DNA of 63,396 nt from Entamoeba invadens IP1 (taxonomy: Eukaryota; Evosea; Mastigamoebida; Endamoebidae): NCBI RefSeq assembly GCF_000330505.1, contig NW_004440180.1, positions 274,805 to 338,200 on the forward strand. Direction: 5' to 3'. Of this stretch, positions 34,112-44,632 are shown piece by piece. Made by a program: the position numbers and the translations under genes. Below the pieces are notes generated by a model. The model did not search any database, was not told where the DNA came from, and saw nothing but the letters and a program-made list of their open reading frames with translations. Numbering within the stretch: position 1 is the first letter of the stretch; every line of letters starts with the position of its first letter.

Positions 34112-34562
34112 TTTGGGAAAGCCGTACCAAAATCTATCTTATTTGTTTCGGGTTCTTTCACATTGTTCCTAATGCCCGTTGTTTAGACAACATTAAAGCT
34201 ATTTTTTGTCCATAATGTTTGAGACTAGATAACATTAAAAGACTGACTCTATAAACATTAAAATATTATATTATTAAGTTTTTAAAAATAAACCTATTAT
34301 TTATTAATAGTATTTATATTATTTTTTATAGTAAGTTGATATAATGAATTAACATATCATTGCTAAAGTTTTTTGTTATAACCTAACTGTTAAAACTATG
34401 GAACTTTTTAATTCAAAATTTGAATGATTACATCCAAATGTTTGTTCTATTATCTATTATCATTACATTTTGATCTATTTTATAATTCCGTTGCTATCAT
34501 TGTTGTAATTACTGTTGTTAATAGACCAATTGGTGGTTATCATTGTATATCAATTTAGTATT
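34112..34562. other. Spacer between two miniature elements
   Basis: AT-rich with TTTGTC/TTTGTT-like strings; no gene. Confidence 0.4.
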
Positions 34563-34564
34563 TA

Positions 34565-35358
34565 CAGTCAAAGGCGCCAATTTGTCGGTTTTTCTATTTG
34601 TTGGTTTTATCTATTTGTCGGTTAAATGACCAATTAAAATGCAAAACCGACAAATAGGTTTTTTATTCTGGAAACTTGAACTTTAACCGAATAATTAATT
34701 AAAATGGCTTCTATCCGTTCTTAGAAGATTTAGTAAATAATTGTAAAAATTATCTAATATGTTTCAGCCAACAAAACAATATGAATTATTAAAAATTTTT
34801 TTTCTAATTGCATTATAAAAACCGTTATTTATACATATGATTTTTTTGTTTCTTGATATGGCAAAATAAATCGACATTTTTATACGAAGTTAAACAAACA
34901 TTTTTATTGTTTGAACTCTATCTTCTGCTGTCTTTGATACTCTGCAAAACAAATCAAGTGTGTAGATATCCAATTTAAACTATTGTATTGCAGCAAAGCC
35001 TTATTTGAATAATAATTTGTATTTGAAACAGTTACTTATTATTTTTTGTTATCTTATTCCAATATTTTGAAATAATCACAATTACTTCAACCACATCAGT
35101 TGTTTTAATAAACACATCACTTTTTTTTGTAAAGTGTTTGTTTTCTGGAAATTTATATTAAATTGTTGTATTATATTTGATAATATTATGTTATTTATCC
35201 TTTTTATTATAAATTGAAAGATATAAGGAATCGAAAATAAAAAACATATTTTTAAAACAGCAAAAATGTAATTATGGAAAGTTCCACAAAATTCTTTAAA
35301 AACCAACAAATAAGCTCGTTTTTGTGTCGTAAAACCGACAAATAGGCGCCTTTGACTG
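34565..35358. mobile_element. TA-flanked miniature element B, 794 bp, related to element A
   Basis: The left end CAGTCAAAGGCGCCAATTTG and the inverted right end CAGTCAAAGGCGCCTATTTG match, and both continue TCGGTTTT. TA lies at 34563-34564 and 35359-35360. The subterminal part is homologous to element A: the order of its hairpin (ATTTGTCGGTTAAATGACCAATTAAAATGCAAAACCGACAAAT) is the same, but GTGGG/CCCAC in A is GTCGG/CCGAC in B. There is no coding capacity. Element B is longer, with about 500 bases of unrelated AT-rich filler. Confidence 0.8.
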
Positions 35359-35470
35359 TATCTTGATAAAACACTATGTTATTTACTGTGTTACATATTC
35401 ATCAGATCAAATAAGTTATAATTAACAATTAGATTAATACTTGTCACTCTATTGACTCATTAACATCTTA

Positions 35471-35650
35471 CAGTCCTTGAATCATTTGCTTTGTCTTTGA
35501 CTATTGCATTGTCTATTTGATAATCTTTATTGTCTTTGAGTAGTCTCTCCTGTTTTTGAGTATTATCTTATGTCTTTGATCATTTCATTTCTTCTTTAAG
35601 TGTGTTGTCATGTCTTTTAACACCGCTTTATGTCTTTGAGCATTACACTC
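35471..35650 (+). repeat. Degenerate 20-bp tandem repeat, about 9 units
   Basis: Units begin TGTCTTTGA or close variants. Starts at 35531, 35551, 35571, 35591, 35611 and 35631 are exactly 20 bases apart, with looser units at 35472, 35492 and 35510. Because 20 is not divisible by 3, this is not a coding repeat. Confidence 0.75.
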
Positions 35651-37302
35651 TTTATGATATCATTGTATTATCTTTGTGAACCGATCGAGCCAAGTGTTAT
35701 GGCTATTGTATTGTGTTATAATTGAAATTGTATTGTAATAAAATATGGTTATTGTAACTAGTAGATTTAATAATATATTAATAATAAAATAAGTTATTAT
35801 TTGAACTATAAGTTTATATTTAGGTTTTTTTAAATATAAATCATGTACTAAACAATTAAATTATTTAATAATACATTATTTTGATTTGTATAGTTTAAAA
35901 CTATAGTATTGATATTATTTGTTATATAGTATATTTAACAATTAACAAATATTTTTGAGTTTGATTATTATTATTTAATATAGTTTTAAAATATAAATAT
36001 TTAGTTAGTGACGTTAAATATAAAATTGAAAATAAGGGCATACTAATAAATGGACGTCAATCCACTGGATAAGCGTCCATCCAGTGGATACACGCCTCTT
36101 TGAAAGATACAAATAATTTTTAGTAAAATAAAGTCAATTTTGTCATTACAACTAAAGCATTTATTTGCAAATAATAAAAATTCTTTTATAAGAAAAATAA
36201 TATCACCAAATGGTGTCATCTGCCACACAACAACGACAATTTATATCATTCAATTTGTTATATATGACATGTTTATTAACAATATTATTTTAATTTAACA
36301 ATTATTTTATTTACATGCTATTTTATAAACAATATCGTTAATTTTTTTATACAATTGAATACATCGATTTCAATAAATTTAATTCGTCAATATTTGTTCA
36401 TTATAAAAAACAAATCGTTAAATAAAATGATGATAATATCGAAACAAAACTATTTTTTATTTTTTTGTAAATTTAAAATAAAAACACATCAATGTTAACA
36501 CTTTAAACAACGTCAAAAAGTTAAAATTTTTATATTTTTAACTTTTATATATTTATATTTTTATTTTTAAATAATATTGCAACAATTGAAAAAAAGTTAG
36601 AAACCAAGTAAGAATTTTTTTACTTTTTTTAAAAAAATGTAAAAAGTAAAATAAATAGTTTTAAAACCTTAATTAATAACTATTATAAAAATATATTTAA
36701 GTTTTTTACCTTATTTTCCGTTTTTAATAGCCCGTAATTTTAAAGGTAATCAATAAGAAATACACCCTTCTGACAATTGTTGAGTCTTTGATAATTACTT
36801 GGTAAACTATATGTATTTAGATAAAAAAAAATCAAAATTTTTTCATTACAATTGAATGAATTTGAGTTTTAAAAAACAACATTTTTTGATTTTTATTTTA
36901 TTATCAAATAATATTAATTTAATTTATAACTTGGGACACATTTTTAAGTCAAAACATGATGTTATAAAAATATAAATTTTCAGACACAACATTTGAAATA
37001 ATTAATAATTACACACGTTTTAACCTCTTTTGTCATTTAAAAAGTGAAGAGTTGATCCAAATAAACAATTAAAATGAATATAGTGGAGAATTTTACTTGT
37101 TCTCAACTCACCAATAAACAAGAAAACACTAAAATATCAAATACTAAAGTTCAGAAACATGATCATACGTTTAAACCAAAAAAACAAAATTGGGTATATT
37201 TTATAACCCAAATAATGCCAAAAATAATAATTGTAAAACATTGCAAACCACAAAAAAAAACAAAAATGTTTTAAAAAAAGACAAAATAAGAATAAAGAAA
37301 AA
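35651..37302. other. Intergenic, 1.65 kb, with one hairpin
   Basis: Very AT-rich. A perfect 11-bp inverted repeat, ATCCACTGGAT/ATCCAGTGGAT, lies at 36060-36089. A 66-codon frame at 37074-37274 is lysine-rich and possibly the degraded start of the transposase that follows; unproven. Confidence 0.45.
36060..36089. repeat. Perfect 11-bp inverted repeat
   Basis: ATCCACTGGAT and its complement ATCCAGTGGAT, separated by AAGCGTCC, in a GC-richer patch of an AT-rich region. It resembles in theme the hairpin of the 0.4-kb repeat (both end GTGGATA-x-CGCC). Confidence 0.75.
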
Positions 37303-38860
37303 ATGAAATTACCAAAATATGAACTAATGTTATTATCAAATACACATGTTGGTATAAAAAATGATAAATTAAATGTGCCTTTTGACGATGATTGTATTAT
37401 TAATAAAAAAGACTCGGAAATGCTTGCAAGGAATGTTGCTATTCCTCTTAAAAAACCAACTACCGATGATATACTAAAAACCGTACATACTTTTGTTAAT
37501 TTATTTCACATGAAAAAAATACCAGATTATGAAACTAATGAAGAAATTGGTAATTTTATTCAAGGACTTATCCAAAATGAAGACGAAATGGAAATATATT
37601 ATGGTCTGACAACACCACAATTTGATTTTCTTTTTGAATTGTTATTATCATCCATTGTTTGTTATGAATCGATTCATAACACATTCGTTACATTCTAAAA
37701 TATTTTTCAAGGAATTCAAATGTTGTAAGACTCAGGAGTGTTTTGTTTATTTTTCTATTCATTTTAAGAACTGGTCTCAATTTTATTTTGACTTTTGTTT
37801 TTTTTTTAAGATTAGATCGTTTTTCCCATAGTGAGCCACGAAAACAATTTAACAAAACAACAATAAATGGAAAAACAAAAAAAAACAAGAAGACTACCAA
37901 CAATGGAAACATAGAAAACACAACAGATTGTCGAGATATGTAAAACATCAACTTAATAAGTTTTTTTGAAGTATTTGAAGATAATTGTACAAAACAGTTT
38001 GTGTTAAGTGTTGCATCAAATCCGAAAGCATTTTAAGCTTTCAGTGAATGTGAAGAAGCAATAATGGCAACAATTTTTAAAGAATTCAATCTAACTTTTG
38101 CTGTAGTTGATACAAAAACGGTTGTAACTCATACAATTCATGTTTTTCATAAAACTTGGGATGGCAGATACGTCAAAATTAGAAGCTCGATATTATACTC
38201 ACCCAAAACAAATAGTAGTGAATTGCAATTTCAAATTATGGTAAATCATAACGGGTTTATTGTAATGACCACAACTTTTGAGGGAAGCACATCTGATATT
38301 AAATTGTTTTATTGCCAACAACGAAAAATGGGTTTTGGTGAAGGTTATATATTGGGTGATTTGGGATATAACTCATCCACATTAACGAATGTAATAACTC
38401 CAATAAAAAACCCGGAATCAACATCAGACCCTGATGCCGCAAAGTTGTTTAATTATGTACATTCCAAAATGAGAAATGTTGTTGAAAGTGTTTTTGGAAG
38501 AATGTATAGTATATGGATGTTTTTAGGATGTCATACCAATTGGGTTCTGACTTGTTTCCTCATATAATAAGAGCAGCTTGTAATATATTTAATTTCATGC
38601 TTTCGATACGACCCATGAATAAAAATGAAATTGAAAAGGTTTATGAAAACACAGAAGATTTATATTTAGGTTCTTTTGAAACTCTTCAATTGGAACATCT
38701 CAATCAAGAAAATTGTTTTAATTCTGAAATTACAATTTTTTTAAAAAAACTGAATGAACTTTCTAAAATAAAAGGAAATCAAAAAACAAAAAACGAAATT
38801 AAAAATGAAAGAAGTCTATTTTTAAAGGGGTTAACCAAAATTTATATATGTCTGATTTAA
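37303..38860 (+). pseudogene. PIF/Harbinger-like DDE transposase relic
   Basis: Three fragments follow each other. The first (37303-37698) ends TTPQFDFLFELLLSS, like the N-terminal domain of Harbinger transposases. The second (38064-38567) has the DDE_4-type core: MTTTFEGSTSDIKLF with the second catalytic Asp, GEGYILGDLGYN, ITPIKNPES, and FNYVHSKMRNVVESVFGRMY with the catalytic Glu. The third (38513-38860), in another frame, continues IIRAACNIFNFML, the usual end of the domain. Between the first two is 365 bases of stop-filled sequence. At least two frameshifts make it inactive. The first catalytic Asp would be in FAVVDTKT, less certain. I found no matching terminal repeats around it. Confidence 0.75.
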
Positions 38861-39138
38861 AGATTCAAATTTTTTAAAGTTTACTATCGATTGTTCGTAT
38901 TCGACAAAACTGTTTTTTATTTTTTATCTTTTTAATAATTTGCATTTTTGGTTCGAAAAGGGGATTTCTGTTTTTTAATTGTGAATTGTGTACACGTTTC
39001 GGAAAACAGACAAATTTCGTCTTTTTTTACCATTTTCAGTAAAAATTATTTATTTGAGCAATGTCAACTTCGTTATTACCACAAAAAGTCTCTCTACCAC
39101 TTTAGAAATTTTTCCTTTTGCGATTGCGCACCCTAGTC
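38861..39138. other. Spacer after transposase relic
   Basis: AT-rich; short overlapping frames only. Confidence 0.35.
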
Positions 39139-39440
39139 ATAAAATACTACTTCATAGTTTACTGTGGATAGGTTGAAAAGGCGTAGATGGTAAATATAGA
39201 TAGACAATTGTTATTATTACATGTTGTTTAAAATAAGTAACATGACTTGTATTTTTGAGTGGTTTTTGTTGGTATTTGCCGTATAGCAATATGTTATAAA
39301 TTTGAGCAATTTACTATTGTTATATAATTTAATTTTAAACTTTTGGTTAAAATGCGGTATTTTGCCATTTAACTTTTTTAAAAGTTTTTATAGTAAAAAT
39401 ATAATACCATTTAACCATGTTTATAGAATTTGTTTTAAAC
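39139..39440 (+). repeat. 300-bp direct repeat, copy 1
   Basis: Shares about 80% of its bases, in the same order, with 39645-39945: landmarks ACTGTGGATAGG, GATGGTAAATATAGA, TTATTACATGTT, TAACATGACTTG, GTATTTGCCGTAT, CGCCATTTAACTTTTT (in copy 1 TGCCATTTAACTTTTT), ATAGAATTTGTTTT. No coding capacity. Confidence 0.8.
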
Positions 39441-39644
39441 TATTATTAGTTTGAATCCAAAATCAAAACTAATATTTTAATACAATTTATTAATTATTGT
39501 AGTTTTGAATATAATAGTATCATTATTAATTTATTTTTAATAAATATAATAATAAAAATAATAGTTAAAAGTTATTTCATTATAATAATGTATTTTGAAA
39601 ATAATTTTTTGAAATATTTTTATAAAAATTGTTTCATAATTTGT

Positions 39645-39945
39645 CAAAAAATACTACGGCATAGTTAACTGTGGATAGGCTGAAAAGTTGTGGATGGTAA
39701 ATATAGACAGACAATCTTCATTATTACATGTTAAATGTAATGAGTAACATGACTTGTTTTTTTAGTGGTTTTTATTGGTATTTGCCGTATGTTTCTATTT
39801 TAATTAACTAGTATTGTTATGATTTTTTAATAACATAAATAATAACTTATTGTTACAATGTGGTAATTCGCCATTTAACTTTTTTACATTTTTATAGTAA
39901 AAATTAAATTTTATTTAACTATGTTAATAGAATTTGTTTTGTGAT
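39645..39945 (+). repeat. 300-bp direct repeat, copy 2
   Basis: Second copy, about 507 bases downstream of the first. The two diverged by substitutions and small indels, so the duplication is old or both derive from separate insertions. Confidence 0.8.
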
Positions 39946-40314
39946 TATTCTGTCATTTTTATGTTAATAATAATATACTATTGTAATATAATTAATTGTT
40001 ATTAATTAATAGTTTAGTTTAGACATAAAACTTTTGTCTTTAACATTTTCAACAAAACCAGAATATAATTTAGGATGTAAAACCCTTCTTTATACGTATA
40101 ATTTGCGCCAACATAAAGGGCATTATTTAACAAATTCCAATTTTCAAATATTATTATTAAAATAATAAACTAATAAAGTGTTTATATAAATTACAATACT
40201 ATTAATAAAAAGTGATGATAAATGCATTTTTGAGCCACTATTAACAATTAAATAATATTATTTAAATTGATATTAAAAATAAATATTTTTTAATGCAAAA
40301 AATGGGAATTTTCC

Positions 40315-40735
40315 CAAATTATTATCCCATAAATCACTTTTGGAATGTTTTTTCAATTAATAAAAACAAAAAAATAGCGTTACATATATCAAATAAACGG
40401 GATAATACATGTAAATAATGTTAGTTATTTTATTTGTTCATTTTGATCTATTCTTATTTTACCACTCCAAAAAAGGCTGAAAATAGCGTTTTTTTTAATA
40501 TGAAATTATTGCAAATATTGGAAATACTCCTTATGGGGGTATTCATGTTTGTGTATCATTTTTGTCCCATAAATGATTATAAATAACAATTATTAATTTC
40601 AAAAATCATAACATATGGTTTAAAACGGATATTTGTTTTTTTTGACAAAAAAAATAAGAGGCTATCCACACAAAATATTCCAATCCACAAGGATTCACAA
40701 TTTCCATGTGGATACGCCCTATCACGTTAACACTC
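40315..40735 (+). repeat. Dispersed 0.4-kb repeat, copy 2
   Basis: Nearly identical to 1-424. It begins near the palindrome TGGGAATTTTCCCA and ends CACGTTAACACTCTT; sequence beyond differs in the two copies. The nested hairpin is kept (TATCCACACA...GTGGATA), although several stem bases differ. Confidence 0.85.
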
Positions 40736-40874
40736 TTAAATACAACAAAACACTAAAATTAAATAAGAAAAAAAATATAATAACAATTTATGAGATATTG
40801 AAGAAAGATATTAGATTTACCATTTTTGCATAGAAATGAACTTTGCACTACAATAAAATAGATTACTCAAACGA

Positions 40875-43089
40875 TTATGAAAATTGCTCAAGAATGGTGC
40901 CAACAACGGAGAGGATGCACAACACCACACAACAAAACATTGCGGTGGTAAAGATAATATATCTCCACAATGGGATGTGAGCGTCGGGCAGTTTAATCCA
41001 TTTTTTCTGCAATTTCTCGATGTCTTCGTCTTTGTTTTCTGGTTCGGGCTCTTTGACTGCGAACTCTTCATTGTTTTGTGGAACGTCTTTACCATTTTTG
41101 ATTTCGGCAAGTTCAATCTCTTTTGGTCCGCCTTCGTCTGTTGCAAAGGTGACGACAACATCTGCAATTCCTTCGTTCTTTTTAGCTTCTATCCCAGCAA
41201 AAGCTACTTCGATATCATGTTGTGTAAATCGTGTGTTTCCGTCGACCTTTTTGTTGTACAAAACGTTGTCCACAATACTAAGTTTACGGAAATTTGGATC
41301 GCCAAGTTTCTCAATTCGAGGCCAAAGCATAATGATACTCAATGGACCGATATACACAACAAAAATACTGAATATTGCAGCACCAACAGAAAAGATAACA
41401 CCAATATTCGTCACAAAACTTGCACACAACGTCGACAAACACAAGATCAAAATTCGAATGACTAGAATAGAAAGAGTGCCGTTCCATATTTGCATAAATT
41501 TCCAATTGCGCGGAATGTAACGAATAATTCCCGCACATGTAGGGTACATGATGATGGGATATGCAACACAGACAACAACAATCATCAGCGCTCTGCATAT
41601 CAAAATGATCCAGTCAATATCAGTTTTGTTTGGGTTTGAAAAATCGTTCAAAACGTTTCCAGACACTTTATCGAAAGAAACGTCTCCACTTATTGCCACA
41701 ATCAAATAGAATATAACCGTGGTGATGATTGAAATGACACTTCCAGCCTGAAGCGAGATTAATTTTGTTTTCTTAGACATGCCTTTTGTACCTACATAAA
41801 GTGGAGGAAGGCACGAATGGACTTGGAAATTTGCTGAAATGAAGCTACAAAATGAGTCTATTTTTGTGTTATGTACATTATTTGTATAATATATACGAAA
41901 CAAACGGCGCCATTGTGAAGAACGACATGAAACCTGGGGGCCACAACTTTCCGTTGAATGTTGGGAAGTTCTCATCACTTCCATTGGATGATTTACCTGC
42001 CGCTACAGAGTATATCAATTTCCCTAAAATCGAAAAGGTAGTGACAAGCCCCGAGACAAGCGTTAACGTGGAAATTCTGCTCAAAAATTTGACAGAGCGT
42101 GGGATGATTAATGGGAAGTTGAGAATAACCGCGACTAAATACAAAATGATGTAATGCCACCCACAAGCAATACCAGCTGTTTGCTGTGGTTTTCCATAAC
42201 ACTGGTCCAGTGTATTGTTCCACTGATCCCGTGTTGTTGTGTCTTGAATAATACCGAAGATGTATTGCGTTGCTATCACTTGATCTGACATTAACACACA
42301 AATGAAGAACAATGTGTTACACACGTCCACAATAATGGCAAATGCATTTCCAAAAACAAGCGATAGTAACTCACCAAGTGTTGCGGCGCCAGTCAAGTAA
42401 ATAGCCTTGTTAAAGTAAAACCACGTATATATGAAATATACGATGGTCAGTATATTCCATGCAACAAACCCAATTACTCCCATTTTACTACACGTCAAGG
42501 CTAACGATAGAATACCTGCACCAATTAAAGACCCGACCAACGAAAATCCGAAGTGTAACGATTTGAACGCGATTGTCCAATTTGTTTTTGCGTTTCTGCG
42601 CATTTTTCCATTCGGGAGTCTGGAGTATTCTTTCTCTTCTAGCAACAATTCTTGGAAGTTTCTGGCGATGACATCTTCCACTGTAAATCCTTTTCCTTCT
42701 TTACTGTTTTGCAGCTTTTTAATTTCTTCCTCATCTATTTCATCGTCTTTGTGAACACCATTTTCGTTGGTCTGAATATCTTTGTTATCGGTATCCTTTG
42801 TGTCAGCCAGTGGCTGTGTTGGCGAAGGGGTCTGTTTTGTATCAGTCTTTCTAAGACGTCGGATAATGGAGGACCGCATTGTGCTCACCTCAGTTTGTGA
42901 GGCGACAGCAGATCCTGCTGTTGGATCGCTGTCCTTTTTGAACTGAAGATCAACACTCTCTTCTTCATTAGGAAGATCGTGGACACCATCTTGAATGAAC
43001 CGCTCGTTATACGGCTCAAAACACCCCTTCTCGACTGTTTTTGATAGGGTTTCAGAGTCTAAGTTACTAGTGATGACTGCTTTAGACAT
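40875..43089 (-). CDS. AAAP-family amino acid transporter, two exons, 717 aa
   Basis: Proposed exons on the minus strand: 43089-41906 and 41844-40875. The join gives a single 717-residue protein. Residues 1-170 are a hydrophilic, acidic N-terminal tail. The membrane part begins with FGFSLVGSLIGAGILSLALT, the first-helix signature of SLC38/AAAP carriers, and about eleven helices follow. The splice falls inside the conserved middle of the family, joining FFTMAP to FISANFQVHSCLPPLYVGTK. Between the last helices is a long charged cytosolic loop (about 590-680). It most likely exports or imports neutral or cationic amino acids across the plasma or lysosomal membrane by proton or sodium symport; the substrate cannot be told. 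The unspliced frames would give two half-proteins. Confidence 0.85.
41845..41905 (-). other. Intron of the AAAP transporter
   Basis: Minus strand: begins GTTTGTTTCG and ends TTTTGTAG. It is 61 bases. Exon 1 ends with two bases of a codon and exon 2 supplies one. Closer AG acceptors (after AAAAATAG or TTTCAG) break the frame. Confidence 0.8.
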
Positions 43090-44059
43090 GTTTGATGGAT
43101 AATCAGTTTGTTGTTGGATAAGATTTGGGGTGATTGAATTGTTTAGAAATTGAAGAACATTTCCACGTTTTTCGAAGAGTCTGTACGAAAGTTAAAACGA
43201 GGATTTGGTGCAATATTTCGGGAAGTTCCACTAATATATGGAAACTTGGCTTGCAAGGTCTTCTGTTTTTTTGTGAAAAAAATATATATTTATTTGGTGT
43301 CATCTTTTATCCCCAAAAAGTGGGATAATAATAAAAGTCGTTGTTCGAAAGAAACGGGAATTTGGGAGGTCATCCATTTGACTTAAGATTAATTTCCCAT
43401 TATTTCGATTTTGGGGTGCAAAAACACAACTTAGTTGGTTAAGTGCACATTTTTGATGTTGTTGCCATTTCTTTATAATTGCTTATAAAAGTTCAAATAA
43501 ATACACCCGAAAGAAAAAATGCCTCATTTAATCACAAATGTAAAGTATTGTAAAAGCGAATGAGTATGAAAATAATCGAATAATAACAAACTGACATTTT
43601 CCGAATATGGTAAATGAATTGTTAATATGCCGAAAGTTCAAACTTTATATGTTAAATAAAACGTGTGTTATGTCATAAAGCTATTATCGTAAAATGGTAG
43701 TAAAAATAACAAAATGGGTGATTGAGGCAAAATTTGAGGAGACTTATTTCCCGCTTTTTTCTGAGACAAATGACCAACTTAATTTTTTTCTTTTTTCCAT
43801 CTATTATACTTTTTTGTTTGTAAAAATAAAATAATTGAATAACATTTTGTTATAGCTTTTTTTGTTGTTAATTAACTTAATTAATTAATGGACAAAAAAT
43901 ATTTGTTTATTTTTTATAATTGTTTATGATTGTTTAATAAATTATATTTAATATTTTAATATTTAATAAAAATGTTTTTATAAGAAAAACGTTAAATGAT
44001 AACAACTCACTAATTAATAGCAAAAATAAAACAATTCACACAACGATTAGTGTGGTGAG
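43090..44059. other. Intergenic, 970 bp
   Basis: AT-rich with the transporter promoter at its left side. No gene or repeat seen; frames at 43134-43386 lack motifs. Confidence 0.4.
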
Positions 44060-44632
44060 TCAGTTTACAGTTTCGACTGGTTCCAGGAAATGCCCAGCAC
44101 AACACGAACAAACAAATTTCACTTTATTCTCGTCATCAACATATGAAGAAATTGTGCAACAGTCCGATTGACATGTCATCGAAATGCAATCGCTGAGTGT
44201 GTAGTTTGCTGCCCGACATTTGCAATCAGAAGCACAGTGACACTCGACGTGTGTCGGAGGTGTAACGTCGAGTGGTATTTGTGTTTCCTGAAGTTGTTGA
44301 ATTTGTTGACCTTGGAAGAGTTGTATAATTTGTTGGAATATGTATGGGTCTGTTGAGACGCCGTTGACCAGAGACTCTGGGGTCAACACACCGTTCTGGA
44401 GAAGTGTCTGAATGACTTGAGACCAAAACGATTCTGTTTGGAAAAATTCATCCTGAATTACAACTTGTTCCTCTTTTGAAAACTCGTTTAATAAAAATTG
44501 AATAAAGTCCGATAGGTTGGCATACCCTAAAGCTTTTTGCGTAATTTTCAGTTTTTTGTAAAGTGAACCGTCTATCCTTGCACGGCTCTCGATTTTTGTG
44601 TTTTTATTTCGCGATGGCTTTGTTGCAGACAT
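44060..44632 (-). CDS. Ribbon-helix-helix-like protein with C-terminal cysteine cluster, 190 aa
   Basis: An intact frame from ATG at 44632. Residues about 14-50 read SRARIDGSLYKKLKITQKAL then GYANLSDFIQFLLNEF. This pattern, with a short beta strand (RARID), a helix, G-x-x-N-x-S-D-F-I and a second helix, resembles the CopG/Arc ribbon-helix-helix DNA-binding fold. Residues 60-125 are Gln-rich. The C-terminal 65 residues hold 11 cysteines (CHC, DCKC, DCC, CSCC), suggesting zinc binding or a metallothionein-like cluster. There is no signal peptide or membrane helix. If the first part binds DNA, this could be a transcription regulator; that is inference. I do not recognise a named family. Confidence 0.7.
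   Translation of the reverse strand: MSATKPSRNKNTKIESRARIDGSLYKKLKITQKALGYANLSDFIQFLLNEFSKEEQVVIQDEFFQTESFWSQVIQTLLQNGVLTPESLVNGVSTDPYIFQQIIQLFQGQQIQQLQETQIPLDVTPPTHVECHCASDCKCRAANYTLSDCISMTCQSDCCTISSYVDDENKVKFVCSCCAGHFLEPVETVN

Noticed and set aside
35471..35650. 20-bp array as a CRISPR-like array
   Set aside because: There are no unique spacers between conserved repeats; it is a drifting tandem repeat in a eukaryotic genome.
40875..41984. Second half of the AAAP transporter as a separate gene
   Set aside because: Its apparent start lies in another frame of the first exon; splicing the 61-base intron gives a single full-length carrier.
44060..44632. Possibility that the RHH-like protein is an antitoxin of a toxin-antitoxin pair
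   Set aside because: No partner gene lies next to it, and the host is clearly eukaryotic.
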